From an uncultured Planctomycetaceae bacterium (lineage in GTDB: Bacteria > Planctomycetota > Planctomycetia > Planctomycetales > Planctomycetaceae), in assembly GCA_937975745.1 (NCBI GenBank), contig CALJUK010000237.1:1-16956 (forward strand): DNA of 16,956 bases, given 5' to 3'. This document shows positions 1-8,100 of the stretch, in pieces; within the stretch, counting starts at the first letter, position 1; each line of letters starts with the position of its first letter. Below the pieces are notes generated by a model, which did not search any database, was not told the origin of the DNA, and was given only the letters and a program-made list of their open reading frames with translations. Made by a program: the position numbers and the translations under genes.

Positions 1-954
1 CATCCCGCGATCCTTCAGGTCGGTAATGAGTGTGGACATGGCTGGATCGACTTGAGCCGCCAGGCACGCGTTCCGTTCGAAGTGGTCTTCGTGTGTGTCC
101 CAGCCGTTGGAACGGACTTCAACAAAGGTAACACCTTTCTCGATAAGGCGACGTACCAGCAGGCAGCCCTTTCCAAAATCGTTCTCGCCGTAGCGAGCCC
201 GCAACTCGGCCGGTTCGTCACCGATATTGAAGGCCTCCACTTCCGGGCTGAGAACCAGTTTGGACGCCTTCTGGTACAGACTGCGATGGTTGCGGACGAC
301 GACTTCGCCCCCGCGCGAGGCGAATTCCCCTTCGAGTTCGTTCAGAAGTCCCAAACGGCGGTTGACACGATCGGCTGGCACCGGGGATGCGACGTTCTGC
401 GGGAGTTGGCCGGGGTTACTGACATTAAATGGTTCGAAGTCCACGCCGAGGAATCCCGCTCCGACCGTGTTGCCGACGGAAACGACCGAGGGAAGTTCCG
501 AGGCCGGGTCGGCCAGCTGCTGCGCCAGAGAGGATCCCAGGCTAGGATGTTTGACGCTACCGGATGGCACGTAACCAGTATGCAGCTGATAGGTGGCCCG
601 CTGGTGTTGACCTTCTTTGTTGGTCATCGAGCGGAGGATCGCGACGTAGTCCATGATGGCCGCCATTTTGGGCCAGTCCTGTGCGATCTGGATTCCAGAG
701 ACGGAGGTCTGAATGGCTTTCGTCGGGCCGGCTTCTTTCGGGTCGAATGCGTCCAGATGGCAGGGGCCGCCCGCCATCCACAGTAGAATCAGCGAGCGAC
801 CTTCCCGGCGGAGGTCGTCGGCCTGCAGCGAGATCAGATCACGAAAAGACAGCGTTCCGGCTGCCAAAGCAGCACCCGAGACCTGGTGCAGAAAGCTGCG
901 GCGGGACACACCACGCCGTGACAGGCGAACGTCGAGATGGCGAGAAAGACTCAT
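1..954 (-). CDS. DUF1501 family Tat-exported protein (3' end cut by window edge)
   Basis: The first 318 codons are visible and the frame is still open at the left edge; family members usually run well over 400 residues. The start at 954 is ATG, with AAGGA about nine bases upstream. The N-terminus carries a twin-arginine signal (SRRSFL at residues 17-22, followed by a small hydrophobic Ala/Gly stretch), so export by the Tat system is expected. A GGPCHLDAFDPK segment near residues 62-73 and a WDTH motif near the visible end are typical of DUF1501, a family with an alkaline-phosphatase/sulfatase-like fold and no settled biochemical role. It lies 83 bases downstream of a DUF1549/DUF1553 gene on the same strand. 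This pairing is very common and multiplied in planctomycetes, so the two are probably co-transcribed and act together outside the cytoplasm. The substrate is unknown. Confidence 0.9.
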   Translation of the reverse strand, partial: MSLSRHLDVRLSRRGVSRRSFLHQVSGAALAAGTLSFRDLISLQADDLRREGRSLILLWMAGGPCHLDAFDPKEAGPTKAIQTSVSGIQIAQDWPKMAAIMDYVAILRSMTNKEGQHQRATYQLHTGYVPSGSVKHPSLGSSLAQQLADPASELPSVVSVGNTVGAGFLGVDFEPFNVSNPGQLPQNVASPVPADRVNRRLGLLNELEGEFASRGGEVVVRNHRSLYQKASKLVLSPEVEAFNIGDEPAELRARYGENDFGKGCLLVRRLIEKGVTFVEVRSNGWDTHEDHFERNACLAAQVDPAMSTLITDLKDRGM

Positions 955-1037
955 AACTCTGTTCCTTATGTCAGGCCCGATACTGGCTGTTTCAAGAGAC
1001 CGTTGTTGCAGGCCAGGCCTGCGGGTTTTGGCCGACG

Positions 1038-2879
1038 TTATCGTTTGGAAAGAAACTCGCTCGAATTGAGCAGCGACCACTCGATGTCTTCGAACGCCTC
1101 ACCTCGCTTGCCCACTTTGGTGATGTAGTCCCGGCAGGTCTTCAACTCACTGGCAGAGGGCTCTCGCGAGAGAGCGATCAGATACAGTTCACGAAGTGCT
1201 TCTTCGTCGTTGGGGTAGTCGTTCAAGACTTGTGACAGTCGTGTCCGCCCGGACGATCGGATCAGGTTGTGAACGACTTCTGAGTTCATCAGGAACAGCG
1301 CCTGCGGGATGTTCCCCGTCAGGTCTTCTTGAGGCGTCGACGGATCAAACGCAAACAACTGCGAGAAAGCAAACCGTGGCGAACGAGCCCGGCGAATCAT
1401 CATTTGGGCTCCACCACCGTCGCCCAGCGGCTGGCCTTCGCTTTCGGCCACGCCCAGAACACTCAGCAGCGAGGTGTAAAGCTGATCGGCACGCAGCCGG
1501 GTTGGCACGGCCGAGGCAAACGGGAGCGCAAGATCGCCAGCATCTTTGGCACGAATCTGCCGTTGGTACGTCTGAGTGTTGGCAATCGCCCGGAACAGCC
1601 ACTTGACGTCGTAGTTGTTGCTCGCGAAGCCCTGGCCGAGTAAGTCGAGCACTTCCGGGAAACGTGCGGACCGTTGCGGCCCGATGTCGTCGACCGGCAT
1701 GTAGAAGCCTTCGCCCAGCATTTCCGACCAGATGCGATTGACGAATGCCCGGGCAAACCAGGGATTGGACTTCGAGGTGACATACGTCGCCAGCACATTC
1801 CGCCGTTCGGCGTCGTCCAGACCCGTGCGGACCCGGCCGCTACTAACATTCACGAAGAAGGCGGGTTCGGTCTTTTTTCCTTGCGATGTCGGATCGCTCA
1901 GGTCGGGCATGAAGTGTTCCGTGTTGGTGTTGCGGCCGTTCCCCCCCGGCGCAGGAAGCTTGGCAAACTCTTCCTTCGAAAGGGTACCGTCACCGTCGCT
2001 GTCGCCGACCTGCAAGGCCCGCTCGAACAAGTTCTTCAGTCGGGATTGCGCGACTTCGGCCTGTGTCAGTTTTCCGTCACGATTGCGATCGAGCATTCCG
2101 AACACACGCTCGGGATTGGCACGCTCGCGCGGAGCACGATCGAACGAGGTCACTTCGAAAGATCGGCGTTCACCATCTCGCACGGGGCGGACACGTACCC
2201 GGGGAAAGAACGCTGCCAGTTCGTGAAACTGGTCCCGCTTCCAGCGGTCGGTCGGATGATCGTGGCAGTTGGCACACTGCAGTTGAATCCCCAGGAAGAT
2301 GCGGGAGGTCTCGGCAGCCAGCTCTTCTGCCATCCCCTGATGGGCGAAGATCAGTGCCGTGTCACCCTTCTCCGTGACATCGCCCGTGGCCGTCAGCAGC
2401 GAGGTCGTGATCTCGTCCCAGCCGACGTTGCTTCGTAACTGATCTGTCATCCAGGCTTCGAATGCCGGTTGCCCCAACCGGGCTCGCGGATCGGTTGCGC
2501 GGCTGAAGATGACATCACGCCAGTATTGCGCCCAGTTGGTTGCGTAGGCCTCACTGCCCAGCAGCCGATCGACAAGCCGTTCCAACTTGCGGGGATCCGG
2601 GTCGAGGCCAAAAAGCGTGACGGCTTGCGGAGAAGGGAGTTCCCCCGTCAGATCGAGGGTGACCCGACGGAGCAAGTCTTCAGCACCGGCTCGGTCCGCC
2701 AACGGAACACCGCTGGCCTGCAATTCGTGGGAAATTAACTGGTCCACGTGCCGGGCCGTCGCTAGGGCATCTGCGGGCGAATCGGCGGCAGAGCCCGTCT
2801 GGCCGTCTGCAAGAAATAGCAGGGTGGACAGCAACGGAATGGAAAGCAGGGAGAACAGGCAGCGTCGGCTGGTAGACAT
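1038..2879 (-). CDS. DUF1549/DUF1553 protein with CxxCH motif and two EF-hand loops
   Basis: This is a 613-residue protein with a Sec signal peptide (hydrophobic stretch about residues 8-24, likely cleavage near the GSAAD segment). DUF1549 spans roughly residues 45-245 and contains QCANCHDHP with a CxxCH motif at 202-206, a possible haem-c or metal ligand. DUF1553 spans roughly 355-600 (NPWFARAFVNRIW, then QALFLMN). Between them are two EF-hand-like calcium loops, DRNRDGKLTQAE (264-275) and DSDGDGTLSKEE (293-304). The open frame extends upstream to 2957, but ATG 2879 is preferred because it has AAGGAA six bases upstream and is directly followed by the signal peptide. The gene is the first of an apparent operon with the DUF1501 gene. 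The families are abundant in planctomycetes and lack a proven function; roles in envelope polymer turnover are only suggested by context. Confidence 0.92.
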   Translation of the reverse strand: MSTSRRCLFSLLSIPLLSTLLFLADGQTGSAADSPADALATARHVDQLISHELQASGVPLADRAGAEDLLRRVTLDLTGELPSPQAVTLFGLDPDPRKLERLVDRLLGSEAYATNWAQYWRDVIFSRATDPRARLGQPAFEAWMTDQLRSNVGWDEITTSLLTATGDVTEKGDTALIFAHQGMAEELAAETSRIFLGIQLQCANCHDHPTDRWKRDQFHELAAFFPRVRVRPVRDGERRSFEVTSFDRAPRERANPERVFGMLDRNRDGKLTQAEVAQSRLKNLFERALQVGDSDGDGTLSKEEFAKLPAPGGNGRNTNTEHFMPDLSDPTSQGKKTEPAFFVNVSSGRVRTGLDDAERRNVLATYVTSKSNPWFARAFVNRIWSEMLGEGFYMPVDDIGPQRSARFPEVLDLLGQGFASNNYDVKWLFRAIANTQTYQRQIRAKDAGDLALPFASAVPTRLRADQLYTSLLSVLGVAESEGQPLGDGGGAQMMIRRARSPRFAFSQLFAFDPSTPQEDLTGNIPQALFLMNSEVVHNLIRSSGRTRLSQVLNDYPNDEEALRELYLIALSREPSASELKTCRDYITKVGKRGEAFEDIEWSLLNSSEFLSKR

Positions 2880-3186
2880 GGCTGATTCCTTGTCAATTTG
2901 GGCCGGCAGAAGTGGGCCGGGAAGGTCGACTGCCGGCGGACTCCATCGAAGTGCCAATGGTCGGGAGGGTCCGGCTGTCGCTCTGTGTCACTAAACCCTT
3001 CGGACCGGCAGAGGTTTCGGACGATTTTGCCAAAATACCGACTTTGGTCCGGTAATCGACGATTGCCAATGCCCCCCCGGCGGGCTGTTTCGCTCTCCAG
3101 AGAAGCGTGTTAATGTGGTTGACTTGGAGAGCCCACACTGGGGCGAATTTTCAAGTTGCCCCGATTTGTCCGCTGCGGCGCACAGT
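2880..3186. other. Divergent intergenic region between the DUF1549 gene and the GntP permease
   Basis: About 307 bases separate the two divergently read genes, so promoters for both are expected here. I could not find a convincing -35/-10 pair on either strand. A GTG at 3115 is in frame with the permease and could extend it by 24 residues. That extension is hydrophilic and does not look like the start of a GntP protein. No repeat or RNA gene is recognised. Confidence 0.5.
2886..2891 (-). promoter_or_regulatory. Ribosome binding site deciding the DUF1549 gene start
   Basis: AAGGAA read on the minus strand, six bases before ATG 2879. It supports this start over the in-frame upstream start at 2957, which would put 26 unlikely residues in front of the signal peptide. 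Confidence 0.6.
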
Positions 3187-4908
3187 ATGGTATCGTCTTG
3201 TTCAGTCATCGGAATTGTTTTGACGGGGATGCTTGTTGTTGTTGGAGGGGTGTTGTGGCTGCGGCTGCACGCCTTTCTGGCGCTTTTACTGGGGGCTCTG
3301 GTTGTGGGAGTTCTCACTCCGTCCGGTCGCCTGGAGGAGTACGAACTGGACCGGGCACGCATTCCGATCCGCTCGCTCGATGCGGAGCTGGGCCAGGTCA
3401 CTCTGGGGGTCGGCCGGACGAATGCGACTCGCCAGGGGATGCCATTAGCGGTCCTCCGGCGGAATGCCGGCTCGGGACGGTTGGATGATGTCGGCGAACT
3501 TCGCGTGACAGGCCACGAACTCCGGCCCGCCAACCGGCCAGCTGGCGACGGTTCCGCTGCGAAGAAACCGACGCAGGTGACACTGGCGGAAATCGCGCCG
3601 GAGAGCTCCATCTCAACACTGCTGCCGACCGACTGGGTCGTCTCGGTTTCCGCGCTGGCATCCGCCCGGGCCACCGTCGGAAGCTCTGTCGGAGAACGCA
3701 TCGCGGACGCATTCGGGAGTACCAGCGGGAAGATTGCCATCCTGATCGCAATGGCCTCAATCATCGGCAAGTGCATGCTCGACAGCGGCGCGGCCGATCG
3801 CGTCGTGCGAACGTTGATCGGAGCCGTCGGCGAAAAAGCATCGCCCATCGCGTTCTACCTGGGAAGCTTTACTTTGGGTATCCCGGTCTTCTTCGACACG
3901 GTCTTCTACCTGATGATACCGTTGGGAAAGGCCATGCGGCTGCGTACCGGCAAGAACTATCTGCTGTACGTTCTGGCCACGATTTGCGGTGGAACAATGG
4001 CCCATTCACTCGTTCCACCGACACCGGGCCCGCTGTTTGTGGCCGAGGCGTTAAACGTCGACTTGGGTGTGATGATTATCGCGGGCTGCTGTGTTGGACT
4101 GATCACTTCCGGCAGTGCGCTGGCAATGGCGTTTGTGTACAACCGCATCTGGGAACTGCCGCTTCGAGAGTCGCCCGAGATGTCGCTGGCCGACATGCAG
4201 AAGCTGGCCGACACGGACGAAAGTCAATTGCCCCCCTTTTGGTTGTCGATTCTTCCCGTCGTGCTGCCGGTTGTTTTGATCGCCGGGCTGACCATCGCAG
4301 AGCGCTACGAGAACATTCCAGCGGGTTGGATGAGTCTCTTGCAGGCTGTTGGCAACAAGAATATCGCCCTGGTTCTTTCCGCGGCCGTTGCCATGCTGAC
4401 ACTCGTCCTGCAGAAGCACTCTGATCTGCACAAACTGGCCAATGCCGTGCAGGCTTCGCTGGCCAGCGGCGGCGTCATCATCCTGATCACGTCGGCGGGG
4501 GGCGCGTTTGGGACGGCACTCCAACAGACAGGTGTGTCGCAGCTGATTCAGAGCTTTCCGCAGAGCTCGCCGGCTGTCATTATCACGATGGCCTGGTTAA
4601 TCACGGCTGCGATCCGCACGGCACAGGGGTCCGCGACTGTGGCGATGATCACGGCAGTCGGAGTGCTGGCCGGCTTTGCCGACGGAGGAAGCCTCGGCTT
4701 TCACCAGGTCTGGCTGGCATTGGCCATTGACTGCGGATCCAAGCCCGTGGCCTGGATGAACGACAGCGGATTCTGGGTCATCACCAAAATGAGCGGTATG
4801 ACCGAGGCGGAAGGACTGCGGTACATCACACCCATGAGCATTCTGATGGGTGTCGTGGGCCTGATTGTGACAGTCATCGGCGTAACCATCCTCCCGATGA
4901 CACCGTAG
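3187..4908 (+). CDS. GntP family gluconate/sugar-acid permease with an inserted soluble domain
   Basis: This is a 573-residue inner-membrane transporter. The N-terminus (MVSSCSVIG, then a helix, then LRLHAFLALLLGALVVG) matches the usual GntP beginning, which is why ATG 3187 is chosen, although no clear ribosome binding site precedes it. GntP hallmarks follow: VGERIADAFGSTSGKIAILIA from residue 168, then IIGKCMLDSGAADRVVR, GIPVFFDTVFYLMIPLGKAM, HSLVPPTPGPLF, and near the end RTAQGSATVAM and KPVAWMNDSGFW. GntP proteins are normally about 440-450 residues. Here roughly 110 extra hydrophilic residues (about 48-160) sit after the second hydrophobic helix. The family imports gluconate and related hexonates by proton symport; the actual substrate here is unknown. 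It is the only plus-strand gene and converges with the secreted hydrolase-like gene across 12 bases. Confidence 0.9.
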   Translation: MVSSCSVIGIVLTGMLVVVGGVLWLRLHAFLALLLGALVVGVLTPSGRLEEYELDRARIPIRSLDAELGQVTLGVGRTNATRQGMPLAVLRRNAGSGRLDDVGELRVTGHELRPANRPAGDGSAAKKPTQVTLAEIAPESSISTLLPTDWVVSVSALASARATVGSSVGERIADAFGSTSGKIAILIAMASIIGKCMLDSGAADRVVRTLIGAVGEKASPIAFYLGSFTLGIPVFFDTVFYLMIPLGKAMRLRTGKNYLLYVLATICGGTMAHSLVPPTPGPLFVAEALNVDLGVMIIAGCCVGLITSGSALAMAFVYNRIWELPLRESPEMSLADMQKLADTDESQLPPFWLSILPVVLPVVLIAGLTIAERYENIPAGWMSLLQAVGNKNIALVLSAAVAMLTLVLQKHSDLHKLANAVQASLASGGVIILITSAGGAFGTALQQTGVSQLIQSFPQSSPAVIITMAWLITAAIRTAQGSATVAMITAVGVLAGFADGGSLGFHQVWLALAIDCGSKPVAWMNDSGFWVITKMSGMTEAEGLRYITPMSILMGVVGLIVTVIGVTILPMTP

Positions 4909-4920
4909 ACCGACACGCAA

Positions 4921-6399
4921 TCACCGAGTCTCGGGGGTGCTGGAGGGATCGGTCGGTGGACTCTCTCGAAATCGAATCGAGTACAAGTCTGCATCGTACA
5001 TGACAGCTCGAAGTCGAACCGGTTGTCCGGCGAGGCTGCCCAGATCCGCCCCCTCTTTCCATTTCACGATACGCGAAATGTGGTCGCCGTAGATGGCCTC
5101 GCAGTCGTCCAACGCAAAGCCGGGGATCGGTTGTCCCGCTGCATCCTGAACCTCGATCTGAATCTGGCCAGCGGCACTGGTCGAATAATTCATCTCAAGT
5201 TCGTTTCCGGTGAAGGTCAGCAGTTTCGTGATCAGCTCTCCTCCCGCCAGCGGAGCATTGACCGATGCGAATCCATCCAGCCGAAGTGTGTAACGGCGGC
5301 CGCCAGTCAGGAACAGTGACATTTCGGCCGGTCCCGTCTGGTGGATGCCGATCGCAGCGTAGTTCGCACGGTTGGCCCAACCGTCGCGACCAATGCCGGG
5401 CCGAATGAACGATTCGGTAAACTCACGATCAAACTGTGCGTTTCCCCGCGCCGTCATGAACAGGATGTCGGTCGCGGCACCGCGTTTGGCCATGAACCGC
5501 GTCGGCAGCGCCACGTAAATGTGAGGCGCCCTGAAGTAGGGTTGCGTGCACGGCGTGTAGAGATGCTCGTTGGGGAGATTGGCGTGCATCTCGACGAATG
5601 GTGTCCAGTGAATGAAGTCTTCTGACGTGGTCCGGGCGATGCCGCGATATCCCTCAATGAACCGGCGGAAGTAGCAGACGTAGGCCTGCTCGCTGTCGGA
5701 CCAGAACGCATAGTTCTGCGAGTCGAAGTACTTGCCCCACTCCTCGGGGACAACGGGTTCGTCGCGGAGTTTCTTCCAATGGATTCCATCCGGTGACACA
5801 AACGCCTTCAGACCGCCGGGCCCCCGTCGTTCGCGAACTTCCAGATGTTCCTTGTGGGGTTGATAGGCCAGGCCTCCCAGCGCTTTGTATTTCTCGGACG
5901 CCGGGATACCGGGTTTGGTGTCGATGAAGGGCGTGAAGTTGTGGTTCACCAGAAATTCGTCCATCAGAACCACGTTGCCCGCCGGAAACGTCGGATGGTC
6001 TTCGTAGAGATCCAATCGAGGCAGTGTCCAATGGATGCCGTCTTTGCTTTCGGCGTAGAGTGTCACTTCGCCGGCATGATACTTCTCCCAGCCATTCCGC
6101 CAGTGGCTGCCGGGTTGTTTGTCACCCCGGTAATAGAACTGAAACGTGGCGTCGGCCTTCAGTACGGTTGCGTAGTGACCATCCGGCCGGGCGGACTTCG
6201 GCACTGGCAGCATCAACTGGGGTGTCTGCAATTTGAGCGTCGCGTTCTGCAACTGCCCCACGAGAAACCGATCCACGAACAGTTCTCTGCGCGAACCGAT
6301 TTCAACCGGAGCGGCCGGCTCCGCCGCCAGGCAGGTGGTCACAGCCAGCAGGAGCAGGCAAGGCAGAGTGACGGACGCGTATGGAAGATGGCGGAGCAT
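4921..6399 (-). CDS. Secreted glycosidase-like beta-propeller protein
   Basis: This is a 492-residue exported protein. The signal peptide covers about residues 1-25 (hydrophobic LPCLLLLAVTTC, then Ala-rich CLAAEP). The mature start carries GSRRELFVDRFLVG, a motif I associate with a planctomycete family of secreted proteins. Repeated blade-like segments, SKDGIHW, SPDGIHW and TSEDFIHW, are typical of five-bladed propellers of the GH32/GH43/GH68-like superfamily. The C-terminal ~100 residues look like a beta-sandwich add-on (AGQIQIEVQDAAGQPIPGF). I cannot assign catalytic acids with confidence, so enzymatic activity is inferred only from the fold. ATG 6399 has AAAGGAAG a few bases upstream. It converges with the sugar-acid permease, which fits a carbohydrate-use locus but does not prove a link. 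The 185-base gap to the regulator on its other side holds nothing clear. Confidence 0.75.
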   Translation of the reverse strand: MLRHLPYASVTLPCLLLLAVTTCLAAEPAAPVEIGSRRELFVDRFLVGQLQNATLKLQTPQLMLPVPKSARPDGHYATVLKADATFQFYYRGDKQPGSHWRNGWEKYHAGEVTLYAESKDGIHWTLPRLDLYEDHPTFPAGNVVLMDEFLVNHNFTPFIDTKPGIPASEKYKALGGLAYQPHKEHLEVRERRGPGGLKAFVSPDGIHWKKLRDEPVVPEEWGKYFDSQNYAFWSDSEQAYVCYFRRFIEGYRGIARTTSEDFIHWTPFVEMHANLPNEHLYTPCTQPYFRAPHIYVALPTRFMAKRGAATDILFMTARGNAQFDREFTESFIRPGIGRDGWANRANYAAIGIHQTGPAEMSLFLTGGRRYTLRLDGFASVNAPLAGGELITKLLTFTGNELEMNYSTSAAGQIQIEVQDAAGQPIPGFALDDCEAIYGDHISRIVKWKEGADLGSLAGQPVRLRAVMYDADLYSIRFRESPPTDPSSTPETR

Positions 6400-6565
6400 A
6401 GGACTTCCTTTGCGAGATGTCGGTCGAATTCAGTGGCTGGACGTGACCGCCAATCGAGGAGTCGAACGCTCTTCCTGGCAGCCTTCTCACCGTCAGGGTG
6501 ACCAAGCTGTGACGAACCTTCCGCTTTCCTGAATGTGTTCCGCCACAGGGGAGCTGTCCTCAGGA

Positions 6566-6595
6566 CGATCTACTGCTTCACGATCTACTTCTTCA
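6566..6595 (-). repeat. 15-base tandem duplication across the regulator stop codon
   Basis: Two adjacent 15-base units (6566-6580 and 6581-6595) differ by one base. On the minus strand they place a second in-frame TAG 15 bases after the real stop, giving Leu-Lys-Lys-stop-Ile-Val-Lys-Gln-stop. It is probably a slippage duplication that created a back-up stop. Confidence 0.6.
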
Positions 6596-8012
6596 GCTCG
6601 TACTGGTTGATCTTGCGGTACAGCGTCCGTTCGCCGATGCCCAGCATGGCGGCGGCTTCCTCGCGGCGACCGGCCGTCAAATCCAGAGCGCACTGGATGT
6701 AGTAGCGTTCGACTTCTTCCAACGACTTGCCGATCAGGAAGTCGGCGCCTGTGTTCTCCTTCGGAGGATGGCCATCATGCTGGCCGTCCGAGTCGGGCGC
6801 AATCTCCACCGGCAGGTCGTCCATATCCAGGAGACCATCGCGATCGAGAATCAGCATTCGCTCGACCACATTTCGCAACTGTCGGATATTTCCATCCCAG
6901 TCGTATTGCATCAGTGCCTGGCGGGCGGCGCGGGAGATCCCTTCGACCTGTTTGTCGTACTTCTCGCCTAACTGCTTCAGAAAGTGTTCGACCAGTAGTG
7001 GGATATCGCCGCGGCGTTCGCGGAGCGGCGGCAGAAAGATACTGACGACACTCAGGCGATAATACAGGTCTTTGCGAAACGTACCGTTGTTGACCATCTC
7101 CTTAAGGTCGGCATTCGTGGCGGCCACCAGGCGGACATTGACCCGGAGCTCTTCGTTCGTCCCCAGCCGGGTGATCTTGCGGTCTTCCAAAACACGGAGC
7201 AGCTTGATCTGTGTTTGCATCGGCATCTCGCCGACTTCGTCCAGAAACAGTGTGCCGCCATTCGCGTATTCAAACTTCCCGATCCGGCGGCTCACGGCGC
7301 CTGTGAAGGCACCGGTCTCGTGGCCGAACAGTTCACTTTCCAGAATACTTTCTGGCAAGGCCGAGATATTCAGCGGCACGAACGGCTTGCTCTTGCGTTC
7401 GCTGTTGTGATGGATGGCATGTGCCACCAGTTCTTTACCCGTTCCGCTTTCTCCCTGAATCAGGACGGTGCTGTCCGTCGGAGCCACGTGCTTCAGCGTC
7501 TCGATGATGCGGAACATCTGCGGGCTGTTGCCGATGACACCTTCGAAGCCGAACTTCTCGTCCAGACTTCGCGAGAGCTCGGCGTTGCGGCGGATCAGCC
7601 GGACGCGTGTCGATGCTTTCGAGACCGCATTGCGGAGTTCGTTGATATCGAGCGGCTTGGTCAGGTACGTGTAGGCGCCCAACTGCATTGCCGTCACGGC
7701 GGAGTTGATTGAGCCGTGCCCGGTCAGCACGATGACTTCCGCATCGGGAAGTTCTTCCTTCGCCCGCCGCAGAACATCCAGGCCGTCGAGATCGTCCATC
7801 CGCAAGTCGGTGACAATGACGTCGAATGTTTCGGCCTCGATGAGCGAGACGCCTTTCTTGCCGGATGTTGCAATCACGCAGTCGCAACCGACCCGTTCGA
7901 GACTTTCTGCAACGGCTTCGGCGTGGGCTTCATCGTCGTCAACGATGAGCACACGGATCGTGATGCTCTCCAGATCCGATTTTTCGACTTTCTCTTCGTG
8001 TCTGGGATTCAT
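6585..8012 (-). CDS. NtrC-type sigma-54-dependent response regulator
   Basis: This is a 475-residue cytoplasmic transcription activator. The receiver domain is about residues 19-135, with the acidic pocket VDDDE (25-28) and the phospho-acceptor Asp69 in VIVTDLRM; the conserved Lys is in YLTKPL. The AAA+ domain has Walker A GESGTGKE (187-194), the sigma-54 contact loop GAFTGA (234-239), Walker B GGTLFLDE (252-259) and arginine-finger region FRKDLYYRL (312-320). The usual WPGNVREL is changed to WDGNIRQL (372-379). A Fis-type helix-turn-helix ends the protein (about 434-473, GIGERTLYRKI). It should open sigma-54 promoters when phosphorylated. It lies 88 bases downstream of its likely kinase on the same strand. 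No sigma-54 promoter was recognised in the window, so its targets are unknown. Confidence 0.95.
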   Translation of the reverse strand: MNPRHEEKVEKSDLESITIRVLIVDDDEAHAEAVAESLERVGCDCVIATSGKKGVSLIEAETFDVIVTDLRMDDLDGLDVLRRAKEELPDAEVIVLTGHGSINSAVTAMQLGAYTYLTKPLDINELRNAVSKASTRVRLIRRNAELSRSLDEKFGFEGVIGNSPQMFRIIETLKHVAPTDSTVLIQGESGTGKELVAHAIHHNSERKSKPFVPLNISALPESILESELFGHETGAFTGAVSRRIGKFEYANGGTLFLDEVGEMPMQTQIKLLRVLEDRKITRLGTNEELRVNVRLVAATNADLKEMVNNGTFRKDLYYRLSVVSIFLPPLRERRGDIPLLVEHFLKQLGEKYDKQVEGISRAARQALMQYDWDGNIRQLRNVVERMLILDRDGLLDMDDLPVEIAPDSDGQHDGHPPKENTGADFLIGKSLEEVERYYIQCALDLTAGRREEAAAMLGIGERTLYRKINQYELKK

Positions 8013-8100
8013 GATCGCGCAGTCCTGTCGCCGTCGGGAACTGTCCGCCGGACTTGCAAGTTAACCGGCGTGAAATGTGCGAGCTCTGCCATCTGTCTGT

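Noticed and set aside
52..786. A 244-residue plus-strand open frame at the left edge
   Set aside because: It is antisense to the DUF1501 gene, which has a Tat signal, good start and conserved motifs.
1674..2438. A 254-residue plus-strand open frame inside the DUF1549 gene
   Set aside because: It is antisense to conserved DUF1549/DUF1553 motifs and shows no family features.
2880..2957. Longer start of the DUF1549 protein at 2957
   Set aside because: It would add 26 residues before the signal peptide and ignore the well-placed AAGGAA site in front of 2879.
3115..3186. Longer GTG start of the permease at 3115
   Set aside because: The 24 extra residues are hydrophilic and unlike GntP N-termini, which start directly with the first helix as from ATG 3187.
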